From Brasenia schreberi (Eukaryota; Streptophyta; Magnoliopsida; Nymphaeales; Cabombaceae): DNA of 64,000 nt. The first letter of the stretch is position 1, and each line of letters opens with the position of its first letter. The notes beneath the pieces were generated by a model that saw only the letters and a program-made list of their open reading frames with translations, had not been told where the DNA came from and made no database searches. Positions 46,724-59,390 of the stretch are shown piece after piece. The position numbers were made by a program, and so were the translations under genes. Where the stretch lies: the NCBI GenBank assembly GCA_036023115.1, contig JAYKKT010000073.1:11451001-11515000 (forward strand). Direction: 5' to 3'.

Positions 46724-48037
46724 TGTTGGAAACGTGTTTGGCAGCGGAAAAATACAAAATATCAATACAATAAAGAGGAAAAATGAAGATCGGAGGAGGG
46801 GGCGGCCCTCCAATGGAGGCCGCCCCCCTCTTTCTCTTTCTTTCTTAATCCCAGCAAGTTAAACCCTAATACAACCTATCAGCCCTTATATAAGGAGCTG
46901 TAAAAACGTAAAATAACCAAAATACCCTTAGTACAGAAAATTACCAAAACGCCCTTACGACTTCGGACAATTACAATAATACCTAAAACATCAAATTTAC
47001 TATCCTAAAACATCAAATATACTAGAAATGACTCTAAACTCATATTCTTCAACACCCCCCCTAAGTTGGGAGTGAGATACTTCGAACTCCAAACTTGCCA
47101 AAAATTCTTATCTGTTTGCAACATTCTTCATCTATTTTCATGACTGATCTGATCTTCAATAGCTTCTTTGGCTGCAACATCTTCAACTCAGCCTTCATGA
47201 CTGATCATCTCAAGCAGCATATCTGGCTGCAACATCAACTGAGCCTTCCTGACTAATCATCTCATGCAACATCTATGGCTGTAATATCAACTCAGCCTTC
47301 TTGACTGATCATCTCAAGCAACATCTCTGGTTGTAACATTAACTCAGCCTTCTTGGCTGATCATCTCAAGCAGCATCTCTGGCTGCAACATTAACTCAGA
47401 CTTATTGGTTGATCTTCTCAAGCAGCATCTATGGCTGCAACATAACTCAGCCTTCCTGGCTGATCATCTCAAGCAACATCTCTGGCTGCAAAATACTTTT
47501 ATCAACCTTCATCTTTTTTTTTTCAAGCAGCTTTCATAGCTACAGATTCCTACAACCTCACTTACTGTAAATAAAAAAACATTTTGGAAGTCCTCATAAC
47601 TGCAATCTTCACGATATATCTCTTTTCTGTAAACTTTCTTCACGTTATCTTTCAATGGAGACAATCATCACTTACTAATCTTCTATACTCTTTTCCTGAA
47701 CTTTTTCATCTTTCTTAGACATTTCTTCAAACACTTTATGCTCAGATAAACATCTTCTTCTTCTTTTTTGGCATTTCAGCAAACACTTGACCCCAATGGA
47801 GGTCGCCCCCCTCTTTCTCTTTCTTTCTTAATCCCAGCAAGTTAAACCCTAATACAACCTATCAGCCCTTATATAAGGAGCTGTAAAAATGTAAAATGAA
47901 CAAAATACCCTTAGTACAGAAAATTACCAAAATGCCCTTACAACTTCGGACAATTACAATAATACCTAAAACATCAATTTTACTATCCTAAAACATCAAA
48001 TATACTAGAAATGACTCTAAACTCATATTCTTAAACA
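46724..48037 (-). mobile_element. Copia-like LTR retrotransposon deletion derivative
   Basis: A complete 331-base LTR (46724-47054, starting TGTTGG and ending TTCAACA on the plus strand) and a 245-base partial copy (47793-48037) flank about 740 bases. Next to the complete LTR is a CCCCCC run, so on the minus strand a G-rich polypurine tract leads into the LTR. The element therefore reads leftward and 47793-48037 is what remains of the 5' LTR. Its end, the primer-binding site and all coding DNA are deleted. A 5-base TCTAT sits directly outside both ends as target duplication. The complete LTR contains a GC-rich palindrome (GGGGGCGGCCCTCC...GGAGGCCGCCCCC). Confidence 0.85.
47150..47500. repeat. 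Tandem repeat of about 55-60 bases inside the LTR element
   Basis: Five to six imperfect units built on GACTGATCATCTCAAGCA, then CATCTCTGGCTGCAACAT, then AACTCAGCCTTC. Such arrays before the polypurine tract occur in some plant LTR elements. Confidence 0.85.
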
Positions 48038-48731
48038 TCTATGTGCTAACAAAATAGTCATAAAGGCCCAAAGGGAACATCTAAGTACTAGCAAAATAGT
48101 TTATCCAGTAAACTGTACTTGACATGACCTTCCCTCCCCCAATGGCTACATATCTCTTCTTCCCATAACCATGGTTGCAATCTATTGTTGTGCTCCACTT
48201 CGTTCCACACAAGCTCCTTTTTCCCAATGAAAGCAAAGTAACACAACAAACCTCAACATCACTACCTGTGGGTGTGTGAGAGAGAGAGAGATGAACTAAC
48301 TAGTCCAAATGACCACTTGAGAGTTCCGTTTGGAAACAAAATCTTGGGCTAACCAAAGGTGCAATGAAGAAAAGATCACCATTCAACTGTCACCTTCCAA
48401 CTTCCATTGTTACACTATTAAGGGTTTGTTAGGCAATAAACTTTGAGAAAACCAAAAAAGATCCTCTGCGCGCCTAAGGTTCCTATGGAAAGGTGGTGCA
48501 AATTCTATCCCCTAATTGTGTGCTTCATTGCCATTGTGACTGCGATTGCACTTCATCCTCTGGGATGAGGTAGTCTCTGAGATGACGAACCATTGGAGAC
48601 AACGGAGAGAAAAAGACAGAAGAAGAGTTTCAGTAAGTCTTCTTCTTTCAGATGAGTAAGAATTGTGAAGAGTGGGTCTTCCTGTGGGAGAAACCCAGCA
48701 AGAAAATGAGAAAGTAAACCCAGAATTCATA

Positions 48732-49994
48732 ATGTTTGAAGAAGAAGAAATTCCAGCTGGAATTCAGGAAATACGAAAGAAGTTTGGATGGTAAACTTCT
48801 GACCTAAAAATCATCAAATAAAATAGAAATTCAGGCTGTGCCTATGCAGATTTGAGGAAACCCTAAAGGCTTCTGCATTGAGGAAATTGGATGAAATCTA
48901 TATCAGCTTTTCTTTACCAATGAGGAAGGGACGATGAAGATTATAGAAAACCATGGATTCATTGAAATTCCTGGTTAGTTTTGAGAAAGGGGAAGATATT
49001 TGATGATACAATTTCGATTTTGTTCCCATGAGTCCAACTTTGGGATTTACCACCACACTGTTATACAATGGCTATGGGCAAAAAGATTGGATCTAAGATT
49101 GGCAAAGCTATTGACATGGGCATTTTCTCATTTGGGGTGTGTGAGGAAATATTGTTGAAGTACAAATTTATATGGATGTATGAAGACGTTTGGGCGAGGG
49201 AATCCATGCCAGAAATGTGAAAGATAGTATCTTTTTGTGAAGTTCAAGTATGAAAAATTCCATGGAGCTGCTTCCATTGAGGAGTCGTAGGGCATAGAAA
49301 CGATATGCTCTAAGGCTCTGAGAGATTCGAAACAAGGCAAGAAAAAATCCCGTGAGTTATGGCCTTTTGCTCAAAGCAGATCAGATGGGACAAAGGATTA
49401 GAGGACTGAGTAAAGATGAGAAACAACACAGGACAAATTAATAGGTCTAGATCAAATGATGCAGTTGAGGCAATTCTGAAACAGCTGACAAGTCTATCTG
49501 TGGATGAATTGGTAGAACAAGTAGACAAGATCACAGATCATAATTCTTTTCAATTGAGCATTGGAATTGATATCCATCAAAAGAACCAAATGCCAACATC
49601 TCTTAGGGAATCATTCCAGAATTCTACAAGGAAGCACATAGAAAGCACTCGGCAGATAGTTACAAGATGAGAGAAGGATCCCGTATACGAACGATGATGG
49701 CAATGACAGCACCGATGCAGTCATGCAGTTCAGCAAAGGTAGGAATAGATCAAGACCAATCTATTCTGACAGAGGCCAATTCATCAGCAAACATATGGGG
49801 AGAGAGTGGTCTGCGGAGCACATCACACAGCAAAATACAGAAGTGCAGCAGTCAAGTAACAAGAGTGAGGATCCTCTGAATGACAAAGAAAATGCAACAC
49901 AGGTAACAACCCATAAAAAACAATGGATTATGAAGGGTCAAAAGAAGAAAGAGAAGGAGAATATAAATCCAGTGCATAGAAAGAAGGGAGATAA
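48732..49994 (+). pseudogene. L1-type LINE, ORF1 remnant (left half)
   Basis: Starts with MFEEEEIPAGIQEIRKKFGW and, after several stops, has GKKIGSKIGKAIDMGIFSFG followed by a basic region; this resembles the ORF1 (DUF4283/zinc knuckle region) of plant L1 LINEs. The frame then decays. The sequence stops at 49994 where the RTE element is inserted and resumes at 53125. Confidence 0.6.
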
Positions 49995-52900
49995 CTCTGC
50001 CCATGTAAGGGATGACCCTTGCATTGCCGGTCCCAAGCCCGAATAAAGGAGGAGGGTTGTGTTAGGTTTCCGACAAACATCGTAAAACTTCGTCGGATTT
50101 TTATAACATGGATTACAAAAATTATGAGCATTGTTTTGGGGAGTCCCCGCCTAGCGACGCGCTGTAGAGCCCGAATGCAGTGATAAGTAAGCAAGGGTCA
50201 CTACATTGCCGCCCGAATGTAGTCAATAATTTTCAGAAAGAGTCTCCATATTTTGAATATGGACGGATGCAGAGGGTAAGGAAGCTAGTCCTACATAATA
50301 AGATTCGTATTAGTTCTTGGAATATCGGAACATTATCCGGTAAGCTAATGGAGGTAATAGATACTATGATTCGGAGAAAGATTCATATTCTATGTTTACA
50401 ATAGACAAAATGAGTTGGAGAAAAAGCAAAGGAAATAGAGGATACATATTTTAAATTATGGTACTCAGATAAAGAAAAGGCTTGAAACGGAGTCGGTATT
50501 ATCATAAATAAAGATTTAAAGGATAGTGTAATAGACATACAATGATATGGTGACTGAATCATGACGTTGAAATTAGTATTAGGAGCAGAGGTTTTGAATA
50601 TAGTTTGTGCTTACGCAAACTAAGTAGGACTAGAAGATAGTATAAAGACAACTTTTTGGGAAGAGTTAGATAAGGTGATTCAAAAGATTCCACAAAGGGA
50701 GATGATTTGTTTAGGAGGAGACTTAAATGGACATGTCGGTAAAGAGGCATTAGGATATCAAGGTATTCATGGAAACTTTGGTTTTGGGTTTATAAATGAG
50801 GAAGGTAGGGAGATTTTAAATTTTGCTATGGCATTTGATCTCTTTATAGTCAATAAAATCTTCAAAAAACGATATGAACATTTAATTACTTATAAGAGTG
50901 GCTTATCACAAACACAAATTGATTACTTTATTTTGTAGAAAAAAAGATAGAGCGTGTTGTAAAGATTGCAAGGTAATTCTAGGAGAAAGCTTAACCACTC
51001 AACATCAACTTTTGGTTATGGATTTACAAATAAAAAATGGACAAAGAAGAAAAGAGTGCATCGAGCTATTCGGACTAAATGATGGAACCTCAAAAATGAG
51101 AAAAAATATATATTTAAACAGAAGGTCCTTCAAGGAGATGCTTGGAATTATGTTGGTACACCTTGTGATATGTGGAACAATATGGCTATACATATTAGGA
51201 AAGTGGCGAAAGATGTGTTAGGTGAATCTAAGGGAGGTGTACCGGCACAAAAAGAAGCTTGGTGGTGGAGTGAAGTAGTGCAAAATAAAATCAAGGCAAA
51301 GAGGGCATGTTACAAATTACATTATGCTAAGAAAACTAATGAAACTTTAGAGGCTTATAAGAAAGCAAAGAAGGAAGTGAAAAAGGCCGTAAGTGAAGAA
51401 AAAGCTAAAATTTGAGAGGATTTATATAAAAAACTAAACTCAAAAGAGGGTGAAAGAGATATTTTTAGGATATTTAGGGCTAGAGATAAAAAATTTAGGA
51501 TATTTTTAGGATGCAAAATTCTAAGTGATAAATGATGATATAAGAAATAGATAGAAAAACTATTTTTATAAGATTTTTAATGAAAATAAAGATGTTAGTA
51601 TTAACTTAGGAGAGTTAGCCAAATGAAAAATATATATAAACTACAATTTCTACTGATGTATTCAAAAGAATGAAGTCAAAGAGGCTCTTAAACATATCAA
51701 GGGTGGTAAATCGGTAGGACCAAACAATATTCCTATAGAAGTTTGGAAAATACTAGGAGAAGTAGAAATCACTTGGCTCACAAGACTATTTAACGAAATA
51801 TGGAGAAACCAAAAGATGCTCGAGGAATGGAGAGCGAGTACACTTATACCCATATATAAGAACAAGGGAGACATTCATAATTATACGAATTATCGATGTA
51901 TTAAGTTAATGAGCCATACTATGAAATTGTGAGAAAGAATTATCGAACGTAGACTAAGATAAGTATCAAGTACAACAGAGAACCAATTTGGATTCATGCC
52001 AGGCATATCTACTATTGAAGCGATTCACCTTTTGAAACGTCTTGAAACATTTTAGAGCAAAAAATAAAGACCTTCACATGATATTTATTGATCTAAAAAA
52101 AACTTATGATAGAGTACCGAGGGAGGTTCTTTGGAGAACTTTGGAAAAAAGAGGTATCCCATTAACATATATTAACCTTATAAGAGACATGTGTGAGGAC
52201 TCATGAAGGAACGACATACTTCTTTGAAGTTAATATTGGGTTACATCAAGGATCAACTTTAAGTCCATACTTATTTATAATGGTGATTGATGAGTTAACA
52301 AAACATATTCAAGATGAAGTACCTTGGTGTATGTTATTTGCAAATGGTATTGTGTTAGTGGAGGAGTCTAAGGAAAAAGTTAATAGAAAATTGGAACTAT
52401 GGAGAGAAACATTAGAAAGCAAAGGCCTCCGACTTAGTAGAACAAAGACCAGAATGTAAGTTTGATCATTTGGTTACTTCTGAGGACATAAAAATTAAAA
52501 TTGGCACACATTGCATCCCCAAAAGAAAAGTTTTAAACACCTAGGGTTAATTTTTTAGAGTGATGGAAGAATTCATGGAGATGTTATGCATAGAATTAAT
52601 GCTGGTTGGTTAAAATGGAGAGGAGCATCAAGTATTCTTTGTGATAAGAAGATACTATTAAAGTTAAAAGGTAAATATTATAGAGCAGCAATTAGACCTG
52701 TCATGTTTTATGGTTTTGAGTGTTGGGCAGTTAATCATCAATATGTACAAAAGATGTCTGTGACAGAAATGAAGATTTGAGATGGATGAGTGGTCATACA
52801 GGGAAAGACCATATACATAATGAGGTTATTAGAAACAAATTAGGAGTGACGCCAATAGAGGATAAAATGAGAGAATATCATTTAAGATGGTTTGGACATA

Positions 52901-53124
52901 TAGAAAGAAGATTAGAAGAAGAACCTCTAAGAAGGTATGAACAACTAAAATTGGAAAGTATTAAAAGAAGAGGACGACCACAAAAGTGTTGTAAAGAAAC
53001 AATACAGAATGATCTAGCTTATTGTGAATTAATTGCTAACATGGCACATGATAGGGCTCTATGGAAACAAAGAATCCATGTAGCCGACCCCATCTAGTAT
53101 GGGAAAAGGCTTAGTTGTTGTTGT
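49995..53124 (+). mobile_element. Nearly full-length RTE-clade LINE
   Basis: 3130 bases flanked by a perfect 19-base repeat (ATAGAAAGAAGGGAGATAA at 49976-49994 and 53125-53143). Order: 5' leader with CCATGTAAGGGATGACCC; AP-endonuclease at about 50280-50935 (KIRISSWNIGTLSGKLMEVI, CLGGDLNGHVG, QTQIDYF); reverse transcriptase at about 51660-52460 (GGKSVGPNNIPIEVW, IGLHQGSTLSPYLFIMVIDE); C-terminal part at 52590-53097 ([28 protein letters not shown]); TTG-repeat tail. No 5' truncation is apparent, but several stops and frameshifts break the single ORF, and the catalytic F-A-D-D is F-A-N-G here. Best copy of the family in the window. Confidence 0.95.
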
Positions 53125-53990
53125 ATAGAAAGAAGGGAGATAAGCAGAAAAACAGATGAAGATAGCCTGTCAAGGAACAGTTAACACAAATAATAGCAAC
53201 CACCAATAATAGGAGACAACCAAAGGCAGAGCAAGAAATGGGCAAAAACCAGGAAGAGGGAAATAAAAGAAGAGAAATTGAGACATAGCTGATAATTTTG
53301 GTGGAGGCTGGGAATCATCCCCGTTAGGGGCCACGATGCTTCTTAGTTTTAATTGCCGTGGGCTTTGGAACCCACGTGCAATTAGAACTTTTAAGAAGCT
53401 CTTGGCTCAAAAGAATCCTGACGTGGTTTTCCTAATGGAGACTAAAAGGAAGAGTACCGAACCAAATTTCCTGAGGAGATTTCATAGATTATTGAATGGA
53501 GTAGCAAAGAAAAAGCAGGGGGATTGGCATTCCTGTGGAAGAATGATATCGATGCAAGACTCATTTCAATATTCAAAATCTATATAGACATGGAAATTAC
53601 GAATCATCAATAGATTGGGAGATAGCAGGCTACAGGTCTGTATGGATTCCCTAAAGCGACTGGCAAACATTTCACATGGAAGATCTTGACAGCATTATAT
53701 GAGAAATTGAACTGGGCATGGCTTTGTTATGGTGATTATAATCAAATTCTTCATCCAGATAAGAAACTGGGGGGTACTTAGATCAATCAAACACAAACTA
53801 ATAAGATTGGTGAATGTATTCATCACTGTAGGATCCTGGATTTGGATCAACTGTTACTGACTGTAAACAGCTTGCTGCAAAATTTGAAGATGTCTGTTGG
53901 TCGCAAATGAACTGTGAGACCAATTTAGTAGCTCATCAACTGGTCAGAATTGCTTATTTCAGCAGAACACTATGTGGCTTGTAATGGCCC
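53125..53990 (+). pseudogene. L1-type LINE, endonuclease and RNase H remnants (right half)
   Basis: After the end of ORF1 comes a start at 53338 reading MLLSFNCRGLWNPRAIRTFK, then NPDVVFLMETKRKS, the N-terminus of plant L1 ORF2 endonuclease; GDYNQILHPDKKLGG follows near 53730. The sequence then jumps to an RNase H-like C-terminus (CETNLVAHQLVRIAYFSR at 53915-53970). The reverse transcriptase is missing, so the copy has a large internal deletion. Confidence 0.75.
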
Positions 53991-54509
53991 CACTAAAAAT
54001 CCTACAATCTGCTGAGAAAGATGAATTCTTCTACTAAATTTGAACTTCGGGTACATTGCATTCTCCACCGTTGGCTTCCACCAATTGGCAGCGGTGACGT
54101 TGCCAGAACTGTGTACAGGGGATGCTATAGGTATGGAAAATTCCACCCTCAACACCATTGCAGAGAGGTACTTTTCGCCAAACCGTTGCATTAAGATGGT
54201 GCAGTAAAAAAGTAACTGGTTGCTATATTAACCACAGTTCCGGTTTCATATTGCTCCAGTATCCTGTTTAATCTTGTTTGGAGCCAAAACTGTTCCCATG
54301 AAATGCCAAAACAATGTGAAACGGTGGTGGCTCCCTAACAAACAACTGCGTTTACAGCACCACGAATTAGAAAACCATGTATTCAGAATACATAGAAACC
54401 CTGCTTCTCCGAACTGAATAAAACCAACATGTTTTGCTCTTTCTTTTGAGGCCTCACGGAGTCCAAGTGAGAAAATCTTAGTTGTGTTTGTCTGTATGTG
54501 CGTCTGTGT

Positions 54510-54511
<2 letters not shown>

Positions 54512-54593
<82 letters not shown>
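54512..54593. repeat. (AG)n microsatellite, 82 bases
   Basis: About 41 uninterrupted GA units, the longest simple repeat in the window. The Leu-Ser-repeat open frame across it is not a gene. Confidence 0.98.
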
Positions 54594-54596
<3 letters not shown>

Positions 54597-54978
54597 CAAA
54601 TGTGGCATCTGCTGGTTACGGATAGCTAAGGAGATAAATGAAGCACAAGAACCTGATGGACTCCTATGTCCGTCTTCCTGCATTTGCAACAGTAGGAACT
54701 GAAACCCCAAAGCTTCACTTCAGTAGCTCTCAACTTCAACAAAATTCCCTTCCTTTTGTTAGAGGAAAAAAAGAGAAGTTTTTATGGGTAAACGAATGAA
54801 CAAGTGACCTCGTACTTCTTGTGCTTTGCACCAAACACCAGCCAGAACCCTAGACATTGGAAATACAAAGCGGCACTTATTTAGTAAATAATATAACAGG
54901 CTGCCATGCCAAAGTTAAGCTCATTTGCAACACATCTCGAAGCAGTAGATAATATACAAGCTGGCGCTCTTTTCCTCT

Positions 54979-55004
54979 GCGCGTGTGCGTGTGCGTGTGC
55001 GTGT

Positions 55005-55054
<50 letters not shown>
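54979..55054. repeat. GT/GA compound microsatellite
   Basis: GCGTGT and GT repeats followed by GA repeats. It borders a GC-rich block at 55060-55290. Confidence 0.95.
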
Positions 55055-55300
55055 CCAGTTGGGCTTAGAGACGAGTGCGAGGTCGAAGACAAGCAGAGGG
55101 CAAAGAAAGAGACGCTTGCAGTGATGGTGGAGATGCTGTTTTCGACTTGCGGGTAGCAGAGGCACCAGCCATGTGTGACCCGGGCTTGTGGGTCCCATCT
55201 TTTGACCAACGGTTTTCTCTCAAATTCGCCGGCGGGAGCGCTCTGTTCATTATAGCGTCCCAGTCACAGCGGTGTGTCATGAGCTCATAGCCCGGATCGT
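55055..55300. other. GC-rich block, possible promoter or first exon of the zinc-finger gene
   Basis: Much more GC-rich than its surroundings, with no recognised protein in any frame. It may hold the promoter and first exon of the zinc-finger gene whose visible exons end at 46438, but I find no start codon that joins convincingly. Confidence 0.25.
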
Positions 55301-55739
55301 AATAACTAAATTGGGGGGACAGCCTAGATGGAAGATTCCATTCTTTAACCAGATAATTTGGAAAAGAAAAAAAGATGTTTTATATTTATATTAAATGTTT
55401 AATATTATACTCTGATTCTTGTCAATGGCAGACCTAAAAGATTTTCTAAGAGAGGTGTAATTCAATTAAATCAAATTCAGGCAAGACTGTCCATATAATT
55501 TGTAATATATTTTTAGATCCTTATTAGTGGTTAATTCTTATGCTTATAGTGAAACAAAATTATTGCAAGGAAAAACATTACCTTAGAACATCGAGGATAA
55601 ATAGTCATATTGCATAAGACCAGTGACGGATCCAAAAATTTAAAGTGGAGCGAATAGCTGCTCGAATAGTTTAGAAGTGAGGCGAATCATGTATCATATT
55701 TCAATAGCCATTTTGATCAACTTGACTCCCATTCTGTGA

Positions 55740-56340
55740 AATCGGGTCGGGTCATAAGTAATCAGGAGTGGGCACATCTGCTTCGAGATCCGAAAAGACG
55801 GAATCTTGTAAGATCTCCTCGCCATGTACCTGGACGGCCAGGATGCTTTGTTTTCGTCACCTCCATTCGTACACGAGATCTATCCATCCAGTTGAAAAGA
55901 GATGGACGGCAACGATCTACTCGTGCTCCCTAGGATTCCGTCCTTCAATGCGCCTGCAATTCTCGTACCCTCACGTCGCAGCGCGTCTGCCAGAAAGCAG
56001 TGTCGCAAATCCGTCGGCGACGAAAACGGATACTCGACGGCCCTCCGCACAGTTTCAGTTTAATTCTATCGCGAAACAATCTTTGTCATGTGAGACCCAC
56101 GTCGGGCCCCCATCCTTCGTCTCAGAATCCGGCAACCTTTCTTTTGATTTCTCACGACAATGAAGAGAGAAACTACACCTAGAGCGTTGGCCCCACCGGT
56201 AGGGCTCTCGGACGTTCACTAGCAGGAGAAGAATTCGAATGTGAGCCAAAAAGAAAAAAACTACACAGAGAGGGCAGTACAAGGAGGCCCTCATGAGGAG
56301 CATTGGACTTGAAAGTCAGTGTTCGATACCGACGTCTACG
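55740..56340. other. GC-rich block of unknown nature
   Basis: A second GC-rich island with overlapping open frames on both strands, none resembling a known family. Two phrases near 56190-56340 look like tRNA-derived SINE pieces (for example GTGTTCGATACCGACG). Could be a promoter/leader or an old repeat. Confidence 0.3.
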
Positions 56341-56344
56341 TAAC

Positions 56345-58779
56345 TCCAGCTTGTTAATATCACAAAATAAACGACGCCAATATCAGGATCATCCCCAGGT
56401 CGGATAAGTACGGGGAAGGTTGACATGAAAATTGGGTCGACGGGTCGAGTTCAGGTCAAAAGTAGGTCTTACCCTGACCTGCTTTTCTTGGGTCCCATAA
56501 CTCAACCTCATCAGGCTTGGTCAGCCGGATCCGATTGCCATACAACGCTATACGTATGTGTTTTAATATAGATATATACATAGAGAGAGAGCAGTAGCTG
56601 CATAATGTTTAAATTGAATGATCTCACTAAACATTCTAATTGTATTGTCGATCTTTGATCGAATGTAGAGATTTTAATTACCTTATATTTATTTTAAAAA
56701 TAATAATATATTTAATTCAAATATTTATTATTAATCTCAAAGATAGAATGATAGAAATATTTATGTAAGATTATATTGAAAACATTATGTACTTGTCACT
56801 TTATATATAGGGCATCCTAAATGCATAGTCTTTCATTATATAATCTTGTATGAACACATCTTTTGAAATCAAAAGTAGATATTTGAATTAAAAGTGTAGA
56901 CTTTTGTAATTTACTATATGCATTAAAAGTAAAGTAATTCAAATCTCTAGCTTTGGTTTAAGTATTCTCATACACTTAAGAACATTATGCATCTAACGCT
57001 ACCCCTCTCTCTCTCTATACTATATATATATATTACAATTGCTTTGTATCAACCCTGACTGGACCCGGTATCCTCAAGCCCACACTAGCCCGGACTTTTC
57101 AGGATGGATTGCAGGGTTGGGTCTGAAATTGCAACCCCTGCTTTGGTAGGGCGACAGCACAAAGCTTTCTTTGATCTTTCATCAATAAGTGTGGTATTTT
57201 CGAAGCTTGTTCTCGTTGCTTTCATGGTTTTTGCTGGTCTGTCTGCGTCCTTTCTTTCTAATGCACTGATCCCTTTTTTTTTTGTATATTTGTGTAACTC
57301 ACACTACAACAACAGTCTCATCTGAAATTCGAAAAACCAATAAAAAAGTTTTGGTTTGGTTAAACGTACACAAATAAAAAAACATTGAGTTAAACGTACA
57401 ACCGTCTCATCTGAAGAAAATCGAGACTCTTGCTTTCATACAAAAACCTATATTATCAACTATATTTGTGAAGAAAATTGAGACTCTTGCCATGCAGTTA
57501 AGGAGGGGCAGCCGTCTCATGTGAAATTCGAAAAACCAATAAAAAAATTATGTGACAGTATTGATTTGATGACTACTATACATAAATCACCTCACCTTAA
57601 ATACTCGAATAGGTGATTCGCCCTACTAAAAAAAAATCTAAATCCACAACTGCTGCCATGTAAATAGTCACGAACAGAAAGCCATGAATCTCGCATACAT
57701 ACAAGCCCAACTCAAAAGAACCTTTAGGTTGAAGGTCTCAAGTTTGATATCCAGGGGGCACATATGATAGAATGTGGAATCAATGGAGGGCTGCATAAAA
57801 AGCTTCTATTCTTTGCAACTATGTGTATGTGTTGGCATGCGAGCATATGTGTGTGAGAGAAATATTTCATTCAAGAATCCAATATATTTGGTGCCTTAGA
57901 AGAAGATAAGGGATAACGGCCTTTCATAATAGTCACAAACTCTTTCAAAGATATGGGGGGGGCTCAATGCATATGTAAATCTCACATATGGAATTTGAAT
58001 CGACCCCTCCTAATCATGTGAGCTTAAGGATGTTGATAGAGTGGAGATCACCCACTTTCAGTGTTGAACAAGACGGATTTGTGAAGTAGAAAGAGAGGAT
58101 GGGGACAGGGATAGAGACACTAAGAGAAAAAATTCTTGATGGAAATCAGAAGGGGACAGGGATAGAGACACTCGGCTCCAACCACTCTTCTTATTTATTA
58201 TAGGGCATTAGGCTCGTCTAAAAATAAGACAAACTATACAAAACGATAAATAAAAAAGTCACCTTTTTTTAATTCATGAAATTATCGTTTGTAATAATAT
58301 GTTCGAATTTAATACATTTGCAGGTTTTCATTTCAAATGAAAATCGAGCTGTTTTAGTTTCACTTTCTATTCGGAGGTTTCTATGAGAGACATGGGACAA
58401 AGATGGAAGCCTTCTTAGTTTTCTTTGCGATGAGAACAAAAACGGTAACAAGATTTTGAAACGGGAATAGAAACGGTGACTTTGATTCCGGTTATGTTCT
58501 GCTCTGTGAACACCCCTAGGTGAGCTATTTCTTGTTGTGCACAGTTCTTAATCATTTCTCTAAAAAGTTCAAACCTAGCATCATAACTTTGAATGACATA
58601 TATATATATATATATGCATTTTGGTATTGCGTACCCAAAACTGCAACCTTTTCGGCGTCCCAATCCAAATTTCTAGAGCCTCAACCTATTATATGATCAA
58701 ATGATGTTAATGGGCTTCTGAAGAAAATGCAAGAACAGCATCGAGGGTAAGATTCATATATGAGAGAGAGTGAGAGAGG
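56345..58779. other. Intergenic, no gene seen
   Basis: AT-rich DNA with short TA runs and a SINE-like phrase near 57725-57755 (GAAGGTCTCAAGTTTGATATCC). No coding frame recognised. Confidence 0.5.
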
Positions 58780-58837
58780 GAGTGAACCGGAACCGGTGGT
58801 ACCTGAAACGGATGATATCCGAAACCAGCCATGTCTA
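58780..58837. repeat. hAT-like miniature element, terminal fragment
   Basis: Ends CCGAAACCAGCCATGTCTA, the complement of the TAGACATGGCTGGTT terminal repeat seen at 1583 and 8593. Only the end is clear. Confidence 0.5.
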
Positions 58838-59134
58838 CTTATAACGATACAATATGTTTATTATATTCTTTTATTTAAGTTCGTGATTATATACATCATA
58901 TCGTATATTTACACTAATTATAGACAAGCCATACCGATGTCATTATAAACCCATCTCAAATTTAAGGTGAGGTGTACTTGTATTTGGCATTGAAGACATT
59001 CATATTTTTCTATATAAAAATAGCAAACCCAAAAACTTTTTGGATTTCAAGTTAAGGCACATGCCTCATCTTGCTCTAAAGTGGGCCCGCTTTGAAACAA
59101 GCCAATAGACGAATCAAAGTCTCTAGGTGCACCC

Positions 59135-59176
59135 TCAACAACTAAGCCTTTTCTCATACTAGACGGGGTCGGCTAT
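59135..59176 (-). mobile_element. RTE LINE 3'-end fragment
   Basis: CAACAACTAAGCCTTTTCTC then ATACTAGACGGGGTCGGCTA is the complement of the RTE 3' terminus. The rest of the element is absent. Confidence 0.75.
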
Positions 59177-59194
59177 CTCTTGGTGCACCTTGAG

Positions 59195-59390
59195 GGTGTT
59201 AATACAACTGGCAGGGTTCTCACTTCACAAGCTGCAGCGTCTGAACTCGATTTGGAGGGGTGTGCATACCTCGCAACAGCCTCCCATAGGGGATCAACTT
59301 ACAAGTCGAAGATAGTTCGACACTTTGGCCCATTCTTCTGGCTTCGACCTCCCCATTGTAAAAGACAGTTCTCTAGGCTTGGCACGACTT
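59195..59390 (+). repeat. SINE-like repeat
   Basis: Holds AACTGGCAGGGTTCTCACTTC and, further on, ACTTACAAGTCGAAGATAG and CCCCATTGTAAAA, words shared with the SINE-like piece at 9485-9600. This repetition supports a dispersed tRNA-derived family. Confidence 0.4.

Noticed and set aside
47150..47500. CRISPR-like array
   Set aside because: The repeats adjoin each other without unique spacers and lie inside an LTR element with target duplication, in plant DNA; it is a tandem repeat.
54246..54710. Long open frame with Leu-Ser repeats on the minus strand
   Set aside because: It is a translation of the GA microsatellite plus chance flanks; no family resemblance.
54877..55209. Overlapping minus-strand frames rich in Thr-His repeats
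   Set aside because: Created by the GT microsatellite and a GC-rich block; no protein recognised in either frame.
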